DNA of 64,000 nt from G963422445 sp963422445. GTDB lineage: Bacteria; Pseudomonadota; Alphaproteobacteria; Thalassobaculales; Thalassobaculaceae. This document shows, piece by piece, positions 56,354-64,000 of the stretch (positions are counted from its first letter, which is position 1; every line of letters starts with the position of its first letter). The position numbers and the translations under genes were made by a program. The stretch lies in contig OY729512.2 of the NCBI GenBank assembly GCA_963422445.2, positions 4,650,001-4,714,000 of the forward strand. Direction: 5' to 3'. Under the pieces are notes generated by a model, which saw only the letters and a list, made by a program, of their open reading frames with translations, ran no database searches and was not told where the DNA came from.

Positions 56354-57494
56354 TCACCGCGGATGAAGTTCATAGTTCCAGTCACCGTGGAACTCGTTGC
56401 GATGTAGAGACAGCGCTTCCATTTCCGCCTTCGTCGCCGTCACTCCTTTCGGGTCCTCCCCCGTGTCGAGCTCAACTCTGACCCGAAGCCCTGCGTCGGT
56501 GCGCGTAGTGCCGATCAGATCGACGATGGTGTCGAAGGGTCGCAATGGCTTGCCTCGCCAATTGTGCGTGATGTGACAGAACAGGCGGTGCTCAATCTTG
56601 TTCCACTTGCTGGTGCCGGGCGGGAAGTGGCTGACGTGTACGCGCACTCCCGTGTCGTCGGCACATTGCTGTAGCCCCTGCTTCCACGCGCGCAAGCGGT
56701 AGCCGTTGCTGCCCCCGCATCGGCAGTGATGAACAGCTCGCGAGCCTCAGGGTAACGGCTGCGGCCCCTCTCCTCCCACCACCGCCGAAGCGAGGCGAGC
56801 GCGAATGCAGGGGTGTCATGGTCACATCCAACACTGACCCATGCGTCGTTGCGGCCCATGTCATAGATGCCATAGGGGGTCGCCTTGCCTGCGGCATCCT
56901 GGGGAAAGTCGTGGACCATGGATTTCTCGGGGGGCCCCTTCGGCTGCCACTCGCGCCCCGCGTTCTTGAAATCCCCGACCAGCTCCTTCTTCTTCGTGTC
57001 GACAGAGACCACCGGTCGGGCGCGCTGGAGACACTCATCCGCCTTCGCATTGATATGGTCGAACTGGGCGTTGCGGTCCGGGTGCGACGCCCCTTCGGTG
57101 CTCTTGCGCACCGATTGCAACCGATAGCCAAGCTCGTGCAGCAATCGTCCCACCGGCGTCGAGCTCACCTTCCAGACCGCGCTCGACAGCGCCGCGGCGA
57201 GCTTCGCCCGACCCTTGCATGTCCATCTCAAAGGCGACTGCGGGTCGCCGCAAGGCAACGGGTCAACGAGCCTCTCCAACGCTTTCTTGATGCCGGGCTG
57301 GGACTGCCTCGATACGCGGGCGCCCCGCGCCCGCACGGCGAATGCGCCCGACCGCCGGCGCCGCCCGATCCCAGCTCCCCGCGCCCCTTGCGAAGGGTCG
57401 GGCGCGACAGGCCCGTCGCATCCGAAACCAGAGCCTCGACCACCGCGTACTTCTCAACGATTGTCGCTTCGAGTTCAAGATTGCGGCGCATCAA
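56354..57494 (-). pseudogene. ISAzo13-family transposase, frameshifted
   Basis: Three frames together read as one transposase. The N-terminal part has EATIVEKYAVVEALVS and SRPTLRKGRGEL. The middle part has GRLLHELGYRLQSVRKS, VVSVDTKKKELVGDFKNAG, GKATPYGIYDM. The C-terminal part has HFPPGTSKWNKIEHRLFCH and NWRGKPLRPFDTIVDLI. These are ISAzo13 signatures. Shifts lie near 57300 and 56690. I could not find the terminal repeats. Confidence 0.8.
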
Positions 57495-57599
57495 AGGGAG
57501 TAGAACACAGGCGCGTACAAATGGACATATAATTTACGATACCCTCCTTAGGGTCGCCTCCGTAAACTCTAACATCCTGAACCCAGCTAAAATCGGATG

Positions 57600-59586
57600 A
57601 TCCCTGTTCTTGTGATTCGGCTGCGATTTCGTAGGCGAGTCCGAGGTCGGTTCCGGGGTAGATGGTCCGGGTTTCGGTGAGGTCCGTGAGGAGCGGCGCC
57701 AGCATCCGGTCGAGGGCACTGTTGGGGAGGCCAGGGATCCGGACCCTGAGGATGCCGTTCTCGGGTTCGAGCCGGATGTTGGCGTCGCAGATCGGCAGGG
57801 CCTCGAGTTTGTCCGTTTTGATAAGGTCGCTGGTCCGGATATGTTTCGGGGTGTCGCCGCGTCGCTGTTTCAGATCGTCGATCTCGGCGGTGAGAGCCGC
57901 GACGATCTCTTTGGTATCGCGATCGGCCCTGGTCTCGCATCCCGGGGCTTCGACGATGCGTTGCGCAGCCGGGCCCGGGCTCGCCTGGATCGCCTTGATC
58001 CGGGCCTCGATCCCGCGCCAGACCGGATTGACAACGGTCTGGTCGAGATCGAGCGGTTCGAGGTCATGGATGACGCGGGCATCAAGGTTGAACGCGTCGC
58101 GCATGTATTCGAAAGCATCCTCCTGCGATCGCGTGAGACCATGGCGCCGGCGAAACGCACGATCGACAGGGTCGGGTGGGTCGTGATCAGCGGAACTTGA
58201 CGGCCAGTGTCGAGACGCCGGCGGATCTGCCGGGCCGTCAGCTCGTTCTTCAGGGTGACATCTTTCTCGGCCAGACTGACGGTGATGTCATGGGCGCCGG
58301 CCGGTCCCTGGATCGGGACCGTGACCGGGCGAAAGTCGATGTCCAGCCCGTCGTCTCCCTTATGGATCTTGTGCCAAGTGATGCAGGCGATGCCCTGACG
58401 GGCGAGGGTTCTGAACAGGGCCAGGCTCCAGCCTTCGCGATCGAAGACCAGGGTCTGCGCCGGGTCGCCGGGGTCCGGCGCGTCAGGTCGGGCGCCGCCC
58501 GGGCACAAGACCGTACCGTTTCAGGTCCGGCACGATATCCTCCCAGACCGTGGCAACCGGTTTCGGATCGAGTGGCTTGTGGATGCACGGCAGCGGCTTG
58601 CAGCCGAGGGCGTTAACCCGGTATCCGACCGTCGTCAGTAGACATGGTGTTTGACGGGCAACAAGGTGTTCGGGCAACCGGCTCCTGCGCCCGGCATGAA
58701 CCTCGAAATGGCCGTCAACCGCCAAGGTTGCAGCTACCGGATCGGCCTTCAGGTCCACCGCCCAGCGTTCGGCCAGTGCCATCTGCCACTGATGGACCGT
58801 ATCCGGTGATCAGCCTGATCTTCTCGCGCAGGGTCTTGACCTCGGGACAGCGGTCGATGCCGAGCAGCAACTCCCATTCGCCGGGTGCCAGATCGCGCAG
58901 CTGTTCGGGGTTGCGGACCCGGGCCAGGGTCATGAACGCCAGGACGAGCAGGATCGTGGTCAGGCCGTACACCCTTTCGGCAGCTGGACCAGGTCGGCGG
59001 CGGTGTCGAGCAGCCCGTCCTTCAAGACGGTCGGCGGGGCCTTGAGAACGCCGCCATTGGCGACCGCATTCGCCGGTTCCAGGACCTGCGATGTTGCGTC
59101 TTCAAGGGCGCCGGCACCGGCCAGCACACGGCCCTCGGCATCATACGTGGCACGGCCCATCGGCGTTGTGCGGTCGTGGGCCTCACGCGGCGCACGATCG
59201 CGGGTGGTCATGGTTCCGGCGGCAGAAAAATCGGAGACGGGATCCCGGGGTGCTGCGGGCCCGGTGTCAGGCAGCGCCATGACGCCGGTGCGGCAATTCT
59301 CGTTCAAGATGGCAGACGAGAGACCGAGAGCCCTGGCCATGCCGCGCTGGCTCAGGCCAGTGGCCTGCAACTGCTCTGCGCGGGCCACCAGCGCAGGCGT
59401 CACGACCATGCGGCCGCGGCGACGCGGCAGCCGGATAAAGCCCGCGGCGCCCTCGCGCCGATACAGATGAACGGCCCGACAGGCTGTCGGAAGCGAAAAC
59501 GCCGAAGGCTTCGGATAGTGCGGTCTGCCGGGGACGGTTGTCGACATGACAGCGCGCGATGCGCAAGGTCCGGGCCCGGACATCAT
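57600..59586 (-). pseudogene. Large DDE-type transposase-like gene, heavily frameshifted
   Basis: Overlapping frames give, in order: a helix-turn-helix (LVARAEQLQATGLSQRGMAR), VRNPEQLRDLAPGEWELLLG, LAVDGHFEVHAGRRSRLPEH, TLVFDREGWSLALFRTLARQ, ITWHKIHKGDDGLDIDF and YMRDAFNLDARVIHDLEPLD. These are pieces of one IS4/IS1634-like transposase family often found in alphaproteobacteria. At least four frame changes are needed. The left limit is approximate. Confidence 0.65.
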
Positions 59587-59739
59587 CAGCCGGATGACTG
59601 ACGACGGGTTCGGGATTGCAAGAACAGATGGTGACGCACTCGACGGTCGTCATGGCGAACCACGTGCCGATCGGAATCACGTCCAGACATTGCAGAGGCA
59701 GGCAAGCAGGGGAAGCTGCAAAATCCGTTCAATGAATTT

Positions 59740-60765
59740 CCTGCTTATCCCTGAGATTCATCCAGCGATGATATCTCGATAGGGGATGGGCTGGGTACGG
59801 GTGGCGCTATGGACGAAGCGGGGGATCATGGTCTGGAGCTGGAAGCGCCGGTTGTATCGCCATGCGAAGCTTGCGAGGTATCGTTCGGCGTGATCGGGCC
59901 CGAGCTTTCGATAGGTGCCGGTGATCGCAGACTTGATATTGCCCAGCGTGGTGTTGACCCATTTGAACGGCGCCATGCGGGCTGCCTGGCGGCCCGATCC
60001 GGTGCGGATCGCGCGATGGCTGTCGGCGATCCCATCGAGCGCGTTCCAGCAGTGCAGCCCGTCGGTGAGGACCTCGGACCCGGGCGCCAGCCAACGTTTC
60101 GCGCCGCGCGCGATTTCGCGCTTGCGGAAGCCCTTGACCGGGGCCAGCTTGAGCTTTCGCGGTCGCCCCTCGGGGCCGGTCGACACCGCCGCCACGAAGG
60201 GCGTCTTACCCGGCGCGCCGCGGCCCCGTTTGCCGCCCGGGTGCGCCCCGCCGAGTTACGCGTCTTCCATCTCAACCCGACCCTCGAGCCGGGTGTTCGC
60301 CTCGCGTCTTGCCATCACCGCCATGATCTTTTGCTTTATCGTCCAGGCGGTCGACTGCTTGACGCCGAGCCGGCGGCCCAGCTCGACCGACGAGATGCCG
60401 TCCTTCGCCGTCACGATCAGATGGATGGCCGCGAACCAGGTCGTCAGCGGCAGCTTGGCCGCATGGAAGATCGTGCCCGCCGTCACCGAGGTCTGCGTCT
60501 TGCAGCGGTTGCACTGGTACAACCGGCGGCGAGCCGGAACGCAGTAGCCGCGATGGCCGCAGGCCGGACAGACGAAGCCCTCGGGCCAGCGCAACCGGAA
60601 CAGGGCCGCGCGGCACTGCTCCTCCTCGCCAAAGGCCTCGCGAAACGCAGCGTCGCTCAGCCCGCGCACCCGGGATGCCAGTTTGAAGCCCATTCCGTGA
60701 CCTCCACCAGAGAAAACATTACAAGAATGTATCTCCTCAAAGGTAGAAATTCAAGGATAAGCAGG
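59740..60765 (-). mobile_element. IS1595-family (ISXO2-like) element 1 with 8-bp target duplication
   Basis: 1026 bp bounded by inverted ends beginning CCTGCTTATCC. The target duplication ATGAATTT flanks it at 59732-59739 and 60766-60773. It inserted 19 nt from a second IS1595-type element. Confidence 0.9.
59758..60693 (-). pseudogene. IS1595-family transposase, single nonsense codon
   Basis: 311 codons from MGFKLASRVRGLSDAAFREA. The N-terminal zinc-binding part has FVCPACGHRG and LYQCNRCKTQTSVTAGTIFH. The catalytic part has VEMEDA-stop-LGGAHPGGKRG, GSEVLTDGLHCWNALDGI and FKWVNTTLGNIKSAITGTYR. A TAA at 60256-60258 replaces the Tyr that normally follows DDA. The frame is otherwise open. Confidence 0.88.
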
Positions 60766-60783
60766 ATGAATTTTATTCACGTT

Positions 60784-61786
60784 CCTGATTACCCTCGAAT
60801 CTAAGCAGTATTTAATATCGAATACTGCCATGTCATTTGATGATAGAAAAGGGAAATTCACATGGTGCGCAACCCAGCGCAGTTTCAGAAAGGAATCAGC
60901 CTCAACGCGTTCCTCTCCCTCTACGGCAGCGAAGACCAGTGCTTCGACGCCCTCTTTCAATGGCGATGGCCGAACGGCTTTCTGTGCCCACACCGCACCC
61001 ATGACCGGTGCTGTCAGTTGAACACCCGAAAGCTCCAGCAGTGCAACCGCTGCTATCGCCAGACCTCCATCACCGCCGGCACCATCTTCGAGGCCACCAA
61101 GCTCCCGTTCACGGTGTGGTTCCAGGGCTTTTACCGCATGACCCAGGGCAAGAAGGGGGGCTCTGCGATGACGCTGCACCGTCAGCTCGGCATCTCCGAC
61201 AACGCGGCGTGGCGCATGCGCCACAAGCTGATGCAGGTGATGATGGAGCAAGACCGAGAGCACCCGCTCGGCGGATCGGTCCAACGCGACGATGCCTACT
61301 CTCGGGGGCGAGCGCAGCGGCGGCCAGCGCGGGCCGGGCAAGACCCCGTTCGTCGCCGCGGTCGAGACCAATGAGCAGGAACATCCGCAGCGCGTGACGC
61401 TCACCGTGGTCGAGGGCTTCCGTCTCCCTGAAGTCGTCTCCTGGCGCAGCAGCACCTCTCCGATGGGCTGACCTGCTTCAATGGCGTGACCGCGGCAGGC
61501 TGCGTGCATGAGCCGATGGTGACCGGCGGCGGGAAAGCCGCGGTCGAGTGCCCCGGGTTTCGTTGGGTAAATACGATTCCCGGCAACATCAAGAGCGCCT
61601 TGCGTGGCACCTGTCATGTGATTCGTCCCAAGTATGCCCAGCGCTATCTCGCGGAGGTCGTGGACCGAATCAATACGTCGCTTCGACCTGCCCGGGATCA
61701 TCCTCGGACTGCTCTACGTGGCGCTGCGGACACCGCCGATGCCGGAGCGGCTACTCAAATTGCGCTTAGCTTAAGTGGGAATCAGG
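60784..61786 (+). mobile_element. IS1595-family element 2, decayed
   Basis: The left terminus starts CCTGATTACCC (60784). The reverse complement of the right terminus starts CCTGATTCCC and ends at 61786. Flanks TTCACGTT and TTCATTTT match at six of eight bases, a probable decayed target duplication. Confidence 0.72.
60862..61770 (+). pseudogene. IS1595-family transposase, several frameshifts
   Basis: It begins MVRNPAQFQKGISLNAFLSL. Zinc-binding (LQQCNRCYRQTSITAGTIFE) and DNA-binding (GISDNAAWRMRHKLMQVMME) parts are in frame one up to QRDDAYS. Later pieces (FRWVNTIPGNIKSALRGTCH, KYAQRYLAEVVDRINTSLR) are in other frames, with shifts near 61305, 61440 and 61680. Confidence 0.8.
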
Positions 61787-62009
61787 TTCATTTTTGGCAT
61801 CAACTGTCAAAGACCATGTGTACTCGGACAACAAAACCCCCCGAAAATTCAGGGGTTGGAACCTCGGACCATCAATCCGGTCAACTCATGGATCAGGATA
61901 TCTGAAACCTGCTTTCCATCGCAACCCTCGTCACTCCGACCGAATACCGGCGACGACGCACGCGCTGTATAGATCTCCCGATCGGAACACCATGTCCGGA
62001 ACGCCGGCA

Positions 62010-62037
62010 TTGACAGAAATCGTGCAGACCGGACAAT
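62010..62037 (+). promoter_or_regulatory. Sigma-70-like promoter of cupin gene 2
   Basis: TTGACA at 62010-62015 and GACAAT at 62032-62037 with a 16-nt spacer, the same layout as before paralogue 1. The -10 box has one change from TACAAT. Confidence 0.6.
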
Positions 62038-62071
62038 AGTGGGCATCATGCCAAGCACCGAAAGTTGCGCA

Positions 62072-62551
62072 ATGTCTGAAGAACGAATGCCCACAACCGT
62101 TTTCGACCCCGTTGAGGTCGATGGAATTACCGGCACCAGCTACCCGGCTCAATTGGTGCAAAATACCCGCGAGCGGTTCAAACGACGTCTTGGCAACCAT
62201 GGCGGCCTCAGAAATTTCGGCGTCAATATGGTCACTCTGCCACCCGGAACGGCTTCAGCGCTGCGGCACCATCATGCATTGCAGGATGAGTTCATCTACA
62301 TCGTCTCAGGAAGCCCGACCCTGGTCATCGATGGGGGTTCGCAGATTATGACGGCCGGATTGTGCGCGACCTTTCCGGCAAGCAATGGTGACGGCCATAT
62401 GCTTCGTAACGATACGGAGGACGATGTCATCTACCTTGAAGTCGGCGACCGTACCCGCGGTGACACGGTGGTCTATCCGGATGAAGACCTGCTTGGCACA
62501 TTTGTCGATGGAGGATTAGCCTTTACCAACCGGAAGGGCGTACCTTACTGA
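62072..62551 (+). CDS. Single-domain cupin protein, paralogue 2
   Basis: 159 residues from MSEERMPTTVFDPVEVDG. It aligns end to end with the protein at 55765 and about three quarters of residues agree by eye. The metal-binding motif NMVTLPPGTASALRHHHALQ and FPASNGDGHMLRNDTEDD are kept. Conservation of both barrel motifs suggests both copies are active. The DNA upstream, including the promoter, is also similar, so the duplication included the control region. Confidence 0.83.
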   Translation: MSEERMPTTVFDPVEVDGITGTSYPAQLVQNTRERFKRRLGNHGGLRNFGVNMVTLPPGTASALRHHHALQDEFIYIVSGSPTLVIDGGSQIMTAGLCATFPASNGDGHMLRNDTEDDVIYLEVGDRTRGDTVVYPDEDLLGTFVDGGLAFTNRKGVPY

Positions 62552-62666
62552 CTTCAGGGCCGAGTCATCTGTGCGAATTGCATTTCCAGCGACCGACAAC
62601 TGTTCGGGTAAGTTTACCGACGCTGGCCAGATCCGGTAGCGGCCGGACACAACAGAGCAATTGAAA

Positions 62667-63400
62667 AGGGTCTTGCCTAGTTGAGGGGATTTTGCCGGAG
62701 GTAGCGTAGCAGGGTTTTGTACTTGTCGGCATGGCGATGGTTGTATCGCCATTCGGTTTCCTTGAGGTGCAGATGGCAGGTGTGTCTGGGCAAGCCCTTG
62801 AACTTTGCCAGCCGGACCTTTGCTAACCCCCAGAAGCCCTCGATGCCGTTGATGTGGACGGTGCCATTTGCAAACTCGTCCTTGGAATGTTCGACGCGGA
62901 AGTGACCGTAGCCGAGATCGACCAGCCCGTTGTAGCCGCCCCAGCCATCGGAGTTGATGACGGTACGGGGGTCCACCCGGCCGCGGAGATGCCCTGCAGG
63001 GTCGGGCGGGAGCAGTCAGGCACGATCTCGGTGTAGACTTGGCCCTGGCGCTCGAAGATGCCGAAGACGACGGTCTTGCCGTAGGCGCCGCGCCCGCGCC
63101 TGCCCTTGACCCGGCGCGTCCCGAAGAAGCTCTCGTCGACCTCGACGATCCCGAACAGCGGACGCTGGGCCTCGCAGGCAGCCAGGATGCGTTCCCGCAA
63201 GCCGCGGTAGAACCGGTTCACGGTGTTGCGGTTCAGACTGCTCAGCGTCGCCGCCTGGAGGGCTGTCAGATCGGCGGCGAAGTAACGAACCAGCTCGCGG
63301 ACCTTGCCCTCAGAAATCCTCGAACGCCTCGCGTACTTGTTCTTCATTGCCATGCCTAGGCTTAGCACACATCACAAGACACTCAGCTAGGCAAGACCCT
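62667..63400 (-). mobile_element. IS1016-like (IS1595 family) element
   Basis: 734 bp, normal for IS1016-type elements. The ends form an inverted repeat, GGGTCTTGCCTAGTTGA on the left and GGGTCTTGCCTAGCTGA as the reverse complement on the right. No target duplication remains visible. Confidence 0.85.
62677..63353 (-). pseudogene. IS1016-like transposase, one frameshift
   Basis: The N-terminal part from MAMKNKYARRSRISEGKVRE contains LFGIVEVDESFFGTRRVKGR and KTVVFGIFERQGQVYTEIV. At about 62985 the frame changes into TVINSDGWGGYNGLVDLGYG and HINGIEGFWGLAKVRLAKFK, ending KYKTLLRYLRQNPLN. The D-D-N/E catalytic motifs are split by the shift. Confidence 0.86.
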
Positions 63401-63549
63401 TTGCGTAATGTCTACGAGATGCAGCGCGATGGTTACAGCGGGCGTGGAAGCAATGATAGACCGTATTCAAATCGATCAGCGATCGGTATCCGTTCGACCC
63501 TGCCTTACTGACTCACTGACGGGTGAAACCGTGCGATTGGTATCGGCGC

Positions 63550-63840
63550 ATGCTTGACACAAGACGCAGGCTGCCCCTTGGCATCCAGACTTTCCGTGAG
63601 ATCCGAGAAGACGACTGATTACGTCGACAAGACCATGTACATGCAGCGAATGATTAAGGAGGGTAAACATTACTTTCTGTCGTGCCCGCAGCGTTTCGGC
63701 AAGAGTCTGTTTCTCGACACCCTGAAGGCGTTGTTCTAAGGCAATGAGCAACTGTTTCTGGGATTATCGATTCACGCAAGCTGGGATTTGTCGGTTCGCC
63801 ACCCCGTATTGCGCCTGAGCTTCGGGTGCGGGGATTTCTC
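63550..63840 (+). pseudogene. AAA-ATPase/PD-(D/E)XK nuclease family gene (DUF1703-type), 5' fragment
   Basis: It starts MLDTRRRLPLGIQTFREIRE, then shifts frame at about 63618 into YVDKTMYMQRMIKEGKHYFL and the P-loop CPQRFGKSLFLDTLKALF. A TAA replaces the usual Glu codon, then GNEQLFLGLSIHASW and HPVLRLSFGCGDF follow in frame to the IS427-type border at 63840. Full-length family members have about 520 residues and unknown function. Confidence 0.78.
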
Positions 63841-64000
63841 TAGATAGTGTCGTCACGAAATACCAGCCCAGAGCGCCAGACACCGGATCTGCACCGCGGC
63901 AAGAAACGATGCGGCATTCCTGGCGTATCCTGTGGCAATCCCACGCCAACGCTTGAGCCACAGAAACGCGTTCTCCACCAAATGCCGGTGCCGGTAGAGA
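63840..64000 (-). mobile_element. IS427-group element, copy 2 (runs off the window)
   Basis: It starts with CTAGATAGTGTCGTCACGA, and the visible 160 nt are nearly identical to 17893-18053. The transposase end (stop at 63853-63855) reads toward the left, as in copy 1, so the two copies are in direct orientation about 46 kb apart. Confidence 0.9.

Noticed and set aside
27499..60765. A changed genetic code explaining all internal stops
   Set aside because: The internal stops are of all three types: TAA for Tyr at 30732 and 60256, TGA at 18433 and 21227, and several TAG. No single reassignment fits, and frameshifts are as common as stops.
61849..61910. tRNA-like GGTTGGAACC segment
   Set aside because: No cloverleaf could be formed around it and no anticodon arm is present.
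1..64000. CRISPR array
   Set aside because: No regularly spaced repeat-spacer series was seen on either strand, and no cas-like genes are present.

Overview
The window looks like a chromosome segment of a GC-rich alphaproteobacterium, probably Rhodospirillales-like. The evidence is the alphaproteobacterial dusB-ntrB-ntrC-ntrY block, a fused ispDF gene, a TRAP transporter and remnants of F-type conjugation genes. It is dense in insertion sequences (IS) and broken genes.

Layout. 1-4340 (minus strand): ntrY (partial), ntrC, ntrB and dusB, translationally coupled nitrogen-regulation genes. 5247-9169: a three-gene TRAP transporter plus a DMT-family permease. 9522-13767: ispDF, pgpA, a CinA/PncC-type amidase, a class II aldolase, a VOC-fold dioxygenase-like gene and the 5' stump of a crotonase. 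13764-19925: a chain of four IS elements joined at shared CTAG tetranucleotides, with an IS110 element nested in the first. 20032-25971: another IS and a wrecked type I restriction-modification operon (hsdM, hicB-hicA, hsdS fragment), with an IS630 inserted near the end of hsdM.

26373-34911 appears to be a small integrative island bounded by a 17-bp direct repeat. It carries higBA, a frameshifted type IIG/ISP-like restriction-methylation gene, a 403-codon unknown, a 173-bp MITE and two tandem tyrosine recombinases. 35655-39642 is plasmid-like cargo on the minus strand (SLOG-type DUF2493 protein, DUF4326 protein, ssb, a zinc-ribbon repeat protein). 40036-40714 is a FitAB-type toxin-antitoxin pair.

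40896-50910 is the most interesting part. It holds a single-chain type ISP restriction enzyme gene (Mrr nuclease, SF2 helicase, N6-methylase), then an SbcD-like nuclease, a coupled SbcC-like ATPase and an OLD-family ATPase-nuclease. All are on one strand with short gaps or overlaps. I do not recognise this four-gene set as a named defence system. The first gene carries a frameshift beside a perfect 15-bp inverted repeat, and the last gene is cut off by a junction with conjugation genes.

50926-54290 holds decayed traN, trbC and traU facing away from trbI and traF fragments. 54293-56250 returns to core genes (eno and a cupin). A paralogous cupin with the same promoter architecture lies at 62072, beyond about 6 kb of IS debris. 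The window ends with an AAA-ATPase pseudogene cut by a second copy of the IS427-like element seen at 17893. I saw no tRNA, rRNA or CRISPR array.
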